Assembly: GCA_963696585.1 (NCBI GenBank) | Contig: CAVOKW010000033.1 | Location: 91,521 to 155,520, forward strand | Source of the DNA: Parvibaculum sp963696585 | GTDB lineage: Bacteria; Pseudomonadota; Alphaproteobacteria; Parvibaculales; Parvibaculaceae | Direction: 5' to 3' | DNA: 64,000 nucleotides | In this document: piece by piece, positions 6,688 through 16,065 of the stretch | How positions within the stretch are numbered: the stretch's first letter is position 1 | Layout: every line of letters starts with the position of its first letter | Notes under the pieces: generated by a model | The model's database searches: none | What the model was told of the DNA's origin: nothing | Seen by the model: the letters and a program-made list of their open reading frames with translations, nothing else | Position numbers and translations under genes: made by a program

Positions 6688-9576
6688 TCAACCCGCCAGA
6701 AACGCGCGCGCCGCGGCCACAGCTTCGGCCAGGCCGACGCGCTCCACAGGCACACCGGGCGGAAAGGCGGAAGTCAGGCGGGTCGGCAGGCGTGAATCCA
6801 GCGCCACGAAGACACCACGGTCGGTTTCCGTGCGGATCAGTCGGCCAAAGGCCTGTTTGAGCCTGAGCCTTGTCAGCATGTCGTCATAGCGGGCGCCGCC
6901 AAATATATCGCGTCGTGCCCTGTGCAGAAGGTCGGGCCGGGGCCAGGGCGTTCGATCAAAAACGATCATGCGCAATGAATCACCCGGCACATCAACACCG
7001 TCGCGCACGGCATCTGTCCCGAGCAGGCAGGCATGGCGGTCCGCGCGGAATATGTCGACCAGCGTACCCGTATCCAGTCCGTCAATATGCTGCGCGTAAA
7101 GCGGCAAGCCTTCAGCTTCCAGTGCGCCGCTGATGCGCTCATGGACGCCGCGCAGGCGACGAATGGCCGTGAAGAGGCCAAGCGCGCCGCCACCAGCTGC
7201 CATGAACAATGCACGATAAGCAGCCGCCACCGCGTCCATGTCGCTGCGGCTGACATCACGCACGACAAAGATTCGCGCCTGCCGTTGATAGTCGAAGGGC
7301 GAGGCCATGAAAGCGCGTCTGGCGGGCAAGGCCAGATGCGACGCGCCCGTTCGGATTTCGGCGCTTTGCCAGCCCTCCTGGCTGTCGTCTGTATCGGGCA
7401 GGCCATCACGCAAGGTGGCCGACGCAATCAGGACACCATGCGCTGCTTCGAGCACCGAAGAGGCAAAGGGAATCGTCGGGTCGCACCAATGGCGATGCAT
7501 GCCCGCATCAATTTCGCGTCCGGCTATACGTTCGACGGAAAACCATTCCACAAAATCCGGATTGCCCGGACGGCCAATCCCGGCCAGCATCGCGCGCCAG
7601 GAGGGCAGCAGGATCATGGCGCGTCGATCCAGTCCGCGAGCAGCGGCATCAAGTCTGATGCGCATGGCGGTGTCGAGCTCTTCAGCGCCTTCGTCGAGCC
7701 GCACGCGCATGCGCTCCGCCATCAGCTTCATCGGCGCCGCCAGGCGGGCGAGAACCGCCTCGAGTGCTTTCGCTGCCTCGCTCAGGCCATCAATGGTCGG
7801 CAGGATATCGGTTTCGAGGGAATAATTGGCATCCTCATCCTCGGCACGCGCGTGCACCTGCTGGCGCAGCAAGGCAAGAAATAATTCCGCCGCGCCATGT
7901 GGCTGCCCCTCATTCAGCCGTGCCTGCCAGCCCGCGCCGGGCAGTTGTGCGGCCGCGCTCATCGCGGCATCAAGCGCTTCCTCGGCAATATTGTCACTGG
8001 CGATGAGATCGCCAATGCGATCATCAAGACCGCGCCCGCGTCGCCCTCTCTGGCCCTCCGCGCCACGGATCCAGCGCCGCAATTCCGCCGTTTCGAGAAT
8101 GGAGAGATGTGCGGAAAAGGCGCTGTCGGCAGCATCGAAAATGTGATGGCCCTCGTCAAAGACAAACCGCATGCGGGCCTCGCGGCCACTGGGTTCTTCG
8201 TCCTCCGCACCCGCCGCAATATCGGCGGCAGGTGCTCTGAGGGCTGCCGGATTGAGCGCGAGCACGGCCAGATCAACGGCCGCCTGTCGCATGACGAGCG
8301 CGTGATTGGCAACGACAATATCGGCGCGATGCGCCTTGCGAATGGCCTTTTCGATAAAGCATTTTTTATAATGCGGACAGGCGGCGTAAACACATTCACC
8401 GCGCCGGTCGGTCAGGCTTTGCGCCGCGGGGCGCGCGGCAAGCCAAGCCGGGAAATCGCCGCCCACCATATCGCCATCGCGGCTGGCCAGGGCCCAGCGT
8501 GCGACGAGTCCCGTGGTTGCCGCGCCGCCGCTCAAGGCCGCGCGGTCAGCGCTTTCGGCAAAGTTCAGCAGGCAGAGATAATTTTCGCGGCCCTTGCGAA
8601 TGACCGCCTTTTCGGCCTTCTCGATGGGGTCGGGATAGAGCCGCGTCAGTTCCTGGTCGAGTTGGCGTTGCAGGTTTTTTGTGTAAGTCGATAGCCAGAC
8701 AGTCCCCTTGTTGCGTTCAGCCCATAGGCTGGCTGGCGCAATATAGCCAAGTGTCTTGCCAATGCCGGTGCCTGCCTCAGCCAGAACGATATGGGGCGTG
8801 CCCGCCCTCTCACGCGGAGCAAAGGCTTCGCTCGCCACGCGTGCAAAAACCTGTTGTCCAGGTCTCGCTTCAGCATCTGGCCCTGTCAGTTCGCCGAGCC
8901 GTTCAACCGCCTCATCGCCACTTACCGCGAAGGATGACGCCGGTGCCCTCGGCGCCATTTCTTCCCAATCGGGCAGACTGTTCCATATGTCCCAGCCGCT
9001 TCCCTTGGCAGGTTTTCCTTCAAGACGATAAACATCTTCAAGCGCCGCGCAGACACCCGGCCCCCATGACCAGCCACCCTCCGCCATGCGCCAGGCCGTG
9101 CGCGCGGCAAGAAGGCGTTGGGGAAAATCCGCCTCGCGTAATCGTTGCAGCAACCGTCGTGCCGCGTCGTGAAACTGCAGGGCAAGATCTTCAGGCGTTG
9201 CAGCAGGCGACAGGCCGAGCGTCTGCATGAGACCGGCAGGCGTTGGCAGGCAGGCGCGCGCCGGATAGACAAAGGCAAAAAGCTCCATCAGATCGAAGAG
9301 GCGCGGTCCCGGTTCACGAAAGACGCGCCGGTCATGTTGCGATCCGGCAATCCGGCGCGCCGTGAAGCCGCCATGCACAACGATCACCGCTTCATGCTCG
9401 AGTAGCCCAAGCGCCGCCTCGACGCCAAGTTCCTCGATCTCGCCATCGGCGCTCACCGCAAGCGCCGCCACATGCCCTCTCGGGCGGCCACGCAAGGCGA
9501 GCAGGGCAGGGGCGTCAGGCAGCACAAGGCCTGGCGCCTGCGTTTCGACCGAATCGGTGGCAAAGGGATCTGGCAT
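6688..9576 (-). CDS. DinG/Rad3-family ATP-dependent DNA helicase
   Basis: 962 residues. Walker A AEAGTGIGKT at about 266-275, Walker B/DEAH-type FDEGHH near 475, motif III-like LIASATL, and the C-terminal block LKQAFGRLIRTETDRG typical of superfamily 2 XPD/DinG helicases. Four cysteines (one in NYLCLLN, then CVYAACPHYKKC) fit the iron-sulfur cluster of this family. These helicases unwind DNA 5' to 3' and act on R-loops, D-loops or repair intermediates. The first 230 residues are not helicase; they contain FDLMELFAFVYPARAC and resemble the N-terminal region of alphaproteobacterial DinG-like proteins rather than an intact DnaQ exonuclease. The stand-alone location gives no further clue. Confidence 0.88.
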   Translation of the reverse strand: MPDPFATDSVETQAPGLVLPDAPALLALRGRPRGHVAALAVSADGEIEELGVEAALGLLEHEAVIVVHGGFTARRIAGSQHDRRVFREPGPRLFDLMELFAFVYPARACLPTPAGLMQTLGLSPAATPEDLALQFHDAARRLLQRLREADFPQRLLAARTAWRMAEGGWSWGPGVCAALEDVYRLEGKPAKGSGWDIWNSLPDWEEMAPRAPASSFAVSGDEAVERLGELTGPDAEARPGQQVFARVASEAFAPRERAGTPHIVLAEAGTGIGKTLGYIAPASLWAERNKGTVWLSTYTKNLQRQLDQELTRLYPDPIEKAEKAVIRKGRENYLCLLNFAESADRAALSGGAATTGLVARWALASRDGDMVGGDFPAWLAARPAAQSLTDRRGECVYAACPHYKKCFIEKAIRKAHRADIVVANHALVMRQAAVDLAVLALNPAALRAPAADIAAGAEDEEPSGREARMRFVFDEGHHIFDAADSAFSAHLSILETAELRRWIRGAEGQRGRRGRGLDDRIGDLIASDNIAEEALDAAMSAAAQLPGAGWQARLNEGQPHGAAELFLALLRQQVHARAEDEDANYSLETDILPTIDGLSEAAKALEAVLARLAAPMKLMAERMRVRLDEGAEELDTAMRIRLDAAARGLDRRAMILLPSWRAMLAGIGRPGNPDFVEWFSVERIAGREIDAGMHRHWCDPTIPFASSVLEAAHGVLIASATLRDGLPDTDDSQEGWQSAEIRTGASHLALPARRAFMASPFDYQRQARIFVVRDVSRSDMDAVAAAYRALFMAAGGGALGLFTAIRRLRGVHERISGALEAEGLPLYAQHIDGLDTGTLVDIFRADRHACLLGTDAVRDGVDVPGDSLRMIVFDRTPWPRPDLLHRARRDIFGGARYDDMLTRLRLKQAFGRLIRTETDRGVFVALDSRLPTRLTSAFPPGVPVERVGLAEAVAAARAFLAG

Positions 9577-9630
9577 GGCGCGCGAGTATAGGCAGCTTTG
9601 CGCCCATCGGCACGGCCTTTGCCGGGAGAC

Positions 9631-11418
9631 TTAGGCGCCCAGACCCGGATAGGCTTTGGCGAGTTCGCGCCAACTGGCCGTGATTTTCTGCTGGATGCGG
9701 GGCACGTCCTTCAGGGCTATTTCGCTATCCCCTTGCAAAATCGCCTGGTCAATTTCGGCTGCCACGCGGGCAATGGCGCATAAGCCGATGTCTGTCGCCG
9801 CCTTTTGAAGCGCGCCAATATGCTCGGCCAGCATCTCGCCATTCCGCTGCACACGCGCCTTCTCCACTTTGCGGTGCAATTCGAGCACCTTTTCAAGTCC
9901 GCCAACGAGCCTGTTGGTGATGCGGTCCGAACCGACCTCGCGCTCCAGTTCGAAAAGATGGGCATGATCGATCAGCGGCTCCCGCTCGTCTGAATAGGCC
10001 TGGCGCTCTGGCAGGATGGGCAACAGGAACCAGAAACGGCTGCCAAGTCCGATACTGGAATCGACACCAATATGACCGCCCATGCGCCGCACCAGCATGT
10101 CGCAGATGGTCAGGCTGAGCTTTCTCTCGCCCACCTGATTGGAAGAGAAGGTGCGAACAAGGTCATCATTGCTCAATCCCTTGCCGGTATCGCTGACGGA
10201 AAAACGCATCATACCGGCATTTTTTTGACCTGTTGCCGGCGCGAGCCGCAGGATGATGCCGCCCCTGGGCGTCATGGCGATGGAATTTGAAACCAGATTG
10301 ACGAGCAATTGGCGAACACGATCCGCATCGCCCACCATGAGGGCGGGTGTGTCGGCCGAGAGATCGAGCTCCAGCGACAGATTCTTGGCTTCGGCCTTGT
10401 GCCGCATCATGCGCACAATGCCGCGCACAAGCGAGGCTGGATCAAATGGGGCAAGTTTCAGGTCCAGGGCATGGGCTTCAAGTTGCGTGAAGTCAACCAC
10501 ATCGCCGATCAGCCGGCGCATATATTCCAGTGTCTCGCGCATGTCGCGAACAATTTCCGCCTGATGGTCGCCGCCCTCATTGACCAGACGCGAGATTTGT
10601 CCATCCAGCGCCTCAAGCGGTGTGCCGATTTCGAACGACATCAGGGTCAGGAACTCATCCTTCGCCCGTGCCGCGCTCCTGGCGCGCTGCTCGGCGATTT
10701 CAGCATCATGGCGCTTTTGGGCATTCGCACTCTGCGCGCGCATCATGCCCTCGGCCATATCCGCATTCTGGAAACGCAGCCGCATGGCTTCGCGGTAGGA
10801 TCGATTGATTTGTCGCGTCAAGCCATAGGCGGAGAAGATGAAAATGGCGCCCATCACGGCGATGGGCAGACCCAGGATTTGCGAACCGAAAATCATCCAG
10901 AGCATGGTCGGGCCGCAACAGGCCGTCACATATGCCACCACAGCCAGCGGATAGGTGGCGCGGGTCACGGCCGTGGCAATGGAAAGGCAGGCGAGCACCA
11001 GCACATAGAAGATCTGATAATCGAAACTGGCCTGTGGCAGCCAGTAATAGGCGCCGAGGCTCCAGGTTGTGCCGCTGATCAGCGTCACCGCCGCATAGCG
11101 TCGGCCCCACAAATCGGCGCGTTCAGCAAAGCGTTCATCGGCCGTCGACAAGCGCCGCAGGTGATCGAACATCAGTTGCGCCACGCCTTGCACGGCCAGC
11201 ACAGGCAGGAGCGTCCAAAGCGGGGCAAAGGGCAGATAGGTCAGCCCGACAACAATAATGGCGACAAACATGGTCAGGCGGCTGGTGGCGCCCAGATCGT
11301 AAAGCAGGCGCACCTGTTCGCCATGAATGCGCGTTTCAAGGTCGGGACGACGCTGAAGCCGCATCGACTGGGTCGGATTGACCTCGTTGTCATCGCCAAG
11401 ATTGACCGAATTACTCAC
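9631..11418 (-). CDS. Membrane histidine-kinase-like protein lacking the phospho-acceptor His
   Basis: About 595 residues from the GTG at 11418, or 577 from the ATG at 11364; the longer open frame reaching 13014 is only antisense to lysS. Residues 48-200 hold about six membrane helices without a clear sensor fold, followed by a coiled coil (205-250), a HisKA-like dimerisation region, and an HATPase domain with N-box NLVSNSIAMT (374-383), G1 DTGKG (410-414) and G2 GLGSRF. The H-box reads MSFEIGTPL where MSHEIRTPL is usual, so Phe262 replaces the phosphorylated His. The last 100 residues look like an HPt helical bundle (ALQKAATDIG), again with Gly535 where His is expected. It is probably an ATP-binding pseudokinase or scaffold. 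Confidence 0.85.
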   Translation of the reverse strand: MSNSVNLGDDNEVNPTQSMRLQRRPDLETRIHGEQVRLLYDLGATSRLTMFVAIIVVGLTYLPFAPLWTLLPVLAVQGVAQLMFDHLRRLSTADERFAERADLWGRRYAAVTLISGTTWSLGAYYWLPQASFDYQIFYVLVLACLSIATAVTRATYPLAVVAYVTACCGPTMLWMIFGSQILGLPIAVMGAIFIFSAYGLTRQINRSYREAMRLRFQNADMAEGMMRAQSANAQKRHDAEIAEQRARSAARAKDEFLTLMSFEIGTPLEALDGQISRLVNEGGDHQAEIVRDMRETLEYMRRLIGDVVDFTQLEAHALDLKLAPFDPASLVRGIVRMMRHKAEAKNLSLELDLSADTPALMVGDADRVRQLLVNLVSNSIAMTPRGGIILRLAPATGQKNAGMMRFSVSDTGKGLSNDDLVRTFSSNQVGERKLSLTICDMLVRRMGGHIGVDSSIGLGSRFWFLLPILPERQAYSDEREPLIDHAHLFELEREVGSDRITNRLVGGLEKVLELHRKVEKARVQRNGEMLAEHIGALQKAATDIGLCAIARVAAEIDQAILQGDSEIALKDVPRIQQKITASWRELAKAYPGLGA

Positions 11419-11544
11419 GCCACCATGCCCCCGGCCTGTGTCAAAGCGCCATAAAAGTGAGAGAATGCCGCGTTGACTGCACAAGGCCGCGAGCTTAGGG
11501 TCCGGCGCTTGATAAAGCCTTAAGCCCTTCAAACAGGTCATGAA

Positions 11545-13176
11545 ATGCCCTCCGATTCCGCTCAATCCCCCATAACCGTTTCTGAAGCAGAGCTTTTTGA
11601 GGCCGCCAGGGTCAGCAAGGCCTGGCCGTTCGAAGAAGCGCGAAAACTTGTGGAGCGGCTGGAGAAAGAGGGCAACCTCACCCGGCCTGTGCTGTTTGAA
11701 ACCGGTTATGGCCCGAGCGGCCTGCCCCATATCGGCACTTTTGGCGAAGTGGCGCGCACCAGTATGGTGCGCCGCGCCTTTGAACTGCTCATGCCCGGCG
11801 TTCCGACCCGGCTGATCTGCTTCTCCGATGATATGGACGGCATGCGCAAGGTGCCCGACAACGTGCCCAATCGCGACATGCTCGCCAGGCACATGCACAA
11901 GCCACTGACCGTCGTGCCCGATCCTTTCGGCAAGTTCGAAAGTTTTGGTCATCACAACAACGCCATGCTGCGCTCCTTCCTCGACCATTACGGCTTCGAC
12001 TATGAGTTTGTGAGCGCCACGGACTATTACCGCTCCGGCCGGTTTGACGATGCGCTGCGTGGCGTCTTGCGCCATTTCGAAGAGATCATGGAAATCATGC
12101 TGCCGTCGCTGCGTGAGGAGCGGGCGCAAACCTATAGCCCGGTGCTGCCGATCAGTCCGCGCACGGGCCAGGTCCTGCTTGTCCCCATCCTTGATCGTGA
12201 TCCGGAAAAGGGCACGGTCACCTATGAGGATCCCGAGACGCATGAATTGGTTGAACAGAATATCCTCGGTGGCCATTCCAAGCTTCAATGGAAGGCGGAT
12301 TGGGGCATGCGCTGGGCAGCACTCGGCATTGATTATGAAATGGCCGGCAAGGATCATATTGACGGCATGAAGCTCTCTGGCCGCATCTGCCGCGCCCTCG
12401 GCGGCAAGCCACCGGAGGGCTTCAACTATGAGCTTTTCCTTGATGAGGAAGGCAAGAAGATTTCGAAGTCCAAGGGCAATGGCCTGACGATTGACGACTG
12501 GCTGCGTTACGCAAGCCCCGAAAGCCTTCAGCTTTTCATGTTCCAGTCGCCGCGCACCGGCAAGCGGCTCTATTTCGATGTCATCCCCAAGAACGTGGAT
12601 GAATATCTGAACTTCCTCTCCGCCTATCCGCGCCAGAATGCCAAGGAGCGCCTCGGTAACCCTGTCTGGCACATACATGCCGGTCATCCGCCTGCGGAAG
12701 AATTGCCCATCAGCTTCTCGCTGCTCCTCAACCTTGCCAGCGCCAGCCACTCGGAAGACAAATCCGTCTTGTGGGGGTTCATCCGCAGCTATGCGCCCGA
12801 TGCGACGCCGGAGCGTTTTCCGCGCCTCGACAAGATGGTCGGCTACGCGATCAACTATTTCCATGATTTCGTAAAGCCTGGCAAAACCTATCGGGCGCCA
12901 AGCGACAAGGAGCGGGCCGCTCTGGGCGAATTGGCGGATCGCCTGGCAGCCGCCCCCGAACATGCCACACCCGAAGATCTCCAGAACATCGTTTATGAGA
13001 TCGGCAAGGCGCATGGCTTCGAGCCGCTGCGCGACTGGTTCAAGGCGCTATATGAGGTGTTGCTGGGTGAGGAACAGGGGCCACGCTTCGGGTCCTTCAC
13101 CGCGCTTTACGGGGTGCGTCAGACGGAAAAGCTCATTCGCCGTGCCTTGGCAGGTGAAGACCTCACAAAAGCCTGA
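11545..13176 (+). CDS. lysS: Lysyl-tRNA synthetase, class I
   Basis: 543 residues. The class I signature is clear: PHIGT at 61-65 (HIGH motif) within GYGPSGLPHIGT, and KISKSKGN at about 305-312 (KMSKS motif). Class I LysRS charges tRNA-Lys with lysine; it is the usual LysRS of archaea and most alphaproteobacteria, replacing the class II enzyme of other bacteria. Length fits the family. The frame stays open for 72 more codons after the TGA at 13174-13176 (see findings). The gene is transcribed away from the pseudokinase gene across a gap of about 125 bases. Confidence 0.96.
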   Translation: MPSDSAQSPITVSEAELFEAARVSKAWPFEEARKLVERLEKEGNLTRPVLFETGYGPSGLPHIGTFGEVARTSMVRRAFELLMPGVPTRLICFSDDMDGMRKVPDNVPNRDMLARHMHKPLTVVPDPFGKFESFGHHNNAMLRSFLDHYGFDYEFVSATDYYRSGRFDDALRGVLRHFEEIMEIMLPSLREERAQTYSPVLPISPRTGQVLLVPILDRDPEKGTVTYEDPETHELVEQNILGGHSKLQWKADWGMRWAALGIDYEMAGKDHIDGMKLSGRICRALGGKPPEGFNYELFLDEEGKKISKSKGNGLTIDDWLRYASPESLQLFMFQSPRTGKRLYFDVIPKNVDEYLNFLSAYPRQNAKERLGNPVWHIHAGHPPAEELPISFSLLLNLASASHSEDKSVLWGFIRSYAPDATPERFPRLDKMVGYAINYFHDFVKPGKTYRAPSDKERAALGELADRLAAAPEHATPEDLQNIVYEIGKAHGFEPLRDWFKALYEVLLGEEQGPRFGSFTALYGVRQTEKLIRRALAGEDLTKA

Positions 13177-13391
13177 CCACCGCATGATCTTGCCTTTGCC
13201 CGGAAATGGGTTTCATGGCTCGCCGATAACGACAGGACAACACTCGCCATCCATCTCGATGACCAGCCCGATTTGAAGAATGAGCCGCTCACCTCAGCCG
13301 ACAAGTCCGACCAGAAAGACCAGCGCCCAAGGCCTGCCTTGTCGTCACCCCCCCACGTCGATAAAGTCCGGCGCAAGGGCAGGGTGACATA

Positions 13392-13742
13392 TTGACTGAT
13401 TCAACAATCTTCAAAATCGTCAGCATGCATGAATGGGCCTTGGCGGAGGCCGAGGGCCGGTTCATTGGCTCGCCGGTTGATATTGATGATGGCTATATTC
13501 ATTTTTCGACAGCCGTGCAGGCGGCCGAAACGGCCAGGCGTCATTTTGCCGGTCGCAGGAACCTGCTCCTCGTCGCCGTTGAGGCGCAGGCACTCGGCAT
13601 GGCGCTGAAGTGGGAACCATCACGCGGCGGCGATCTCTTCCCCCATTTGTATGACACGCTGGATCTGGCCTTGGTCAGCCGGATTTGGCCCTTGCCGCTG
13701 GATGATGACGGACAGCACATTTTTCCGGACAATATTTCATGA
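13392..13742 (+). CDS. DUF952 family protein
   Basis: 116 residues. The pattern FIHFSTAVQAAETARRHF with a later WEPSRGGDLFPHLYDTLDL matches the small DUF952 family, often found fused to or next to other enzymes and of unknown activity. The start appears to be TTG at 13392, with AGGG at 13381-13384; an ATG 12 codons in would remove the first strand of the domain. Its stop overlaps the pyrD start by ATGA (13739-13742), so the two are translationally coupled, an arrangement I recall as common in alphaproteobacteria. Confidence 0.85.
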   Translation: MTDSTIFKIVSMHEWALAEAEGRFIGSPVDIDDGYIHFSTAVQAAETARRHFAGRRNLLLVAVEAQALGMALKWEPSRGGDLFPHLYDTLDLALVSRIWPLPLDDDGQHIFPDNIS

Positions 13743-14794
13743 ACCGTTTTGATCTCTTTCCTTATGCCCGAAGCATTCTGAGCCTCATGGATCCCGAATT
13801 GGCGCATCGCTTGACGCTCATCGGTTTGCGCTGCGGACTGGGCCCCCGGCAGCGCGCCTATGACGCATCAAGCCTGTCACAAAAACTCTGGGGGCTGACA
13901 TTCAGGAACCCGGTCGGCATAGCCGCGGGCTTTGACAAGAACGGCGAAGTGCCAGACGCCATGCTCGCCATGGGTTTCGGATTTGCCGAAGCAGGCACGG
14001 TCACACCACGCCCGCAGCCTGGAAACCCGAAGCCGCGCCTCTTCCGCCTTGCCGGTCAAGGGGCCGTCATCAATCGCCTGGGTTTCAATAATCAGGGACA
14101 TGCCGCGCTCCGGCAGCGTCTGGAGGCGCGCCGCGCGCGCGGCGGCATTGTTGGCGTCAATATTGGCGCCAACAAGGACAGTGCGGATCGTATCGCTGAC
14201 TATGAATCCGGCATCCGCTGTTTTGAGGGTCTGGCAAGTTATTTCACCGTCAACATCTCGTCGCCCAACACGCCCGGCCTGCGCGCCCTGCAAAATATGG
14301 AGGAACTGCACCAACTGGTGACCCGCGTGATGGCCGCGCGTCAGGGGGCAACGCCGATATTGCTGAAGATTGCGCCGGATCTGACTCCGGCTGAATTGGC
14401 CGACATCGCCGCTGTGGCGCTGGAACTCAGACTTGATGGTCTCATCATTTCCAATACCACCATCATGCGGCAAGGTCTGGTCACGGGGCCGCGCGCCAGC
14501 GAAACGGGCGGTCTGTCGGGACGACCGCTCTTCGGGCTGTCAACCGCGGTGTTGCGCGACATGTATCGGTTGACCAAGGGCTCGTTGCCGCTCATTGGCG
14601 TGGGCGGCATCGCAAGCGGCACCGATGCCTATGCCAAGATTCGCGCCGGGGCCTCGCTGGTACAGCTCTATTCAGCCCTCACCTATGAGGGGCCCGCGCT
14701 GGTCTGCGAAATCAAGCGCGATCTTGCCGAACTTCTGGCGGCAGATGGCTACAGCAATATCGCGCAGGCGGTCGGCGTTGACTCAGGTCTGTGA
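13739..14794 (+). CDS. pyrD: Dihydroorotate dehydrogenase (quinone), class 2
   Basis: 351 residues. FMN enzyme of pyrimidine synthesis that oxidises dihydroorotate to orotate and passes electrons to membrane quinone. The catalytic base Ser175 lies in NISSPNTPGLR, the same number as in the E. coli class 2 enzyme; INRLGFNNQG and the FMN phosphate site GVGGIAS are intact. The N-terminal 45 residues form the short helical quinone-tunnel extension that defines class 2. It is coupled to the DUF952 gene upstream (ATGA overlap) and its 3' end overlaps the convergent thioesterase gene by 12 bases. Confidence 0.96.
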   Translation: MNRFDLFPYARSILSLMDPELAHRLTLIGLRCGLGPRQRAYDASSLSQKLWGLTFRNPVGIAAGFDKNGEVPDAMLAMGFGFAEAGTVTPRPQPGNPKPRLFRLAGQGAVINRLGFNNQGHAALRQRLEARRARGGIVGVNIGANKDSADRIADYESGIRCFEGLASYFTVNISSPNTPGLRALQNMEELHQLVTRVMAARQGATPILLKIAPDLTPAELADIAAVALELRLDGLIISNTTIMRQGLVTGPRASETGGLSGRPLFGLSTAVLRDMYRLTKGSLPLIGVGGIASGTDAYAKIRAGASLVQLYSALTYEGPALVCEIKRDLAELLAADGYSNIAQAVGVDSGL

Positions 14795-15241
14795 CGGCAT
14801 CGTCAGTGTATCGGCTTCCACATCTGCCTGTCGCAGCAGGAAGTGACCGACCGCTGTTGCGATGGGTTTCCAGCGGTCTTCCTGCCAGGCCTCCGCATAA
14901 ACAGTGGCGACACGTCGACCCTGTTTGGTAATGCGTGCGCGAGCATAAGTATCGACGGGCCGCCCGGAGCGCAGATAGTCAAATGTCAGGCCAATCGGCT
15001 TGGGCAAGCTCTCGGCGTCCGTCTCGAAAGCAAGCTGGGCAACGGAGGTCAGCTCCAGAAAAGCGCCGATCACGCCGCCATGCAGGGCAGGCAAAACAGG
15101 ATTACCGATCAGGCTCTCGCTGAAATGCATCAAGGCAGTAATTTCATTACCACGCTGATCGACGGAAATGCCCAGAAATCGCGCATAGGGAATACTCTGG
15201 ATGAGTTCTTTGAGATCGGGCGCAGGCTTGGCTTCACGCAT
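14783..15241 (-). CDS. PaaI-type hot-dog thioesterase
   Basis: 152 residues with one hot-dog fold. The motif LPALHGGVIGAFLELTSVAQL is the PaaI/4HBT substrate-binding helix, where HGG and a following acidic residue act in thioester hydrolysis. Members hydrolyse aryl- or acyl-CoA esters; the specific substrate is not evident. It starts 3 bases after the stop of a second, related thioesterase gene, so the two probably form one unit, perhaps a heteromeric enzyme or a diverged tandem duplication. Confidence 0.85.
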   Translation of the reverse strand: MREAKPAPDLKELIQSIPYARFLGISVDQRGNEITALMHFSESLIGNPVLPALHGGVIGAFLELTSVAQLAFETDAESLPKPIGLTFDYLRSGRPVDTYARARITKQGRRVATVYAEAWQEDRWKPIATAVGHFLLRQADVEADTLTMPSQT

Positions 15242-15244
15242 GGC

Positions 15245-15739
15245 TCAAGCTCCCTTCTGGTCATGTTGCGCAGCAAGGGCAACCGCCACGGGTGCTGCCC
15301 GGTTGGCGCCCAGCATGAAAGTGCCGACACATGTCGCAATCGGATCGGCAATATCGTCGTGATAGGCCGTGCCGCGCACAAAGGCGACACTCCGCGCCAC
15401 CTTGTAGCAATGCGTATAGGCAATGAGCGCCAGACCGGGCGTTGCGGCCTTCATATAGTCGATACGTAAATCGAGCGTCGCAATGGATTGCCGCTCGGGA
15501 AAGGACAGCTGCACCGCCGCACCGCACCCATTGTCGAGCAGGGTCGTGATGACGCCGCCATGGATGACGCCCGTGCGCGGGTCGCCGATCAGCCTTTCCG
15601 AATAGGGCACACGCATCCAGCATTCAGACACTTTGGCCTCAATGATCTCCATGCCCAGTTCGCGCGCCTGCGGGACATATTCCAACAGGGCGACACGCAT
15701 TGTATCAATCACGCCAGGTACCAAATCACATTTACTCAT
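15245..15739 (-). CDS. PaaI-type hot-dog thioesterase
   Basis: About 164 residues from the ATG at 15739, which has GGAG nine bases upstream; an ATG at 15754 and a TTG at 15760 are alternatives. It contains TGVIHGGVITTLLDNGCGAAV, the HGG...D active-site helix of PaaI thioesterases. Similarity to its downstream neighbour is limited to the fold. The genes are adjacent and co-oriented, which suggests acyl-CoA hydrolysis in the same pathway. No pathway genes flank them. Confidence 0.85.
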   Translation of the reverse strand: MSKCDLVPGVIDTMRVALLEYVPQARELGMEIIEAKVSECWMRVPYSERLIGDPRTGVIHGGVITTLLDNGCGAAVQLSFPERQSIATLDLRIDYMKAATPGLALIAYTHCYKVARSVAFVRGTAYHDDIADPIATCVGTFMLGANRAAPVAVALAAQHDQKGA

Positions 15740-15970
15740 GCCCGCAGGCTCCATTCTCAAATCTTGTCAGTCGGTCAGGTTTGATAGTCGGCTCGTCAAG
15801 TCAATGTCAACCGATGCCATTCTCCGCCCCAATCACTTGATTGCAAACCTATAATCTTGTCAGCCGGCCCCCAGCCTGTTTGACCGGAGCAGGCGATGGA
15901 CTAAGCTGGCAACGCGGTAGCGGCCCCAAAGGGCCGAATCTGCGGGTGAGGCGCCCTGGGACATGGGCGC

Positions 15971-16017
15971 ATTCAAGGCGATGCCCATTCAAGGCGATGC
16001 CCATTCAAGGTGGTGCC
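15971..16017 (+). repeat. Three tandem 16-bp repeats upstream of the TetR gene
   Basis: The unit ATTCAAGGCGATGCCC occurs at 15971-15986 and 15987-16002, and a diverged third copy at 16003-16017. The array lies about 50 bases before the TetR start, where it could fall in the promoter or leader. No dyad symmetry is obvious within the unit. Confidence 0.9.
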
Positions 16018-16065
16018 ATTGACGGGGACATCCTCGAGGATCGAGAGTGCGGCGGGAGTATTTGA

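Noticed and set aside
11419..13014. N-terminal extension of the pseudokinase frame to 13014
   Set aside because: It lies entirely antisense to lysS, whose motifs are unambiguous, and carries no sensor domain.
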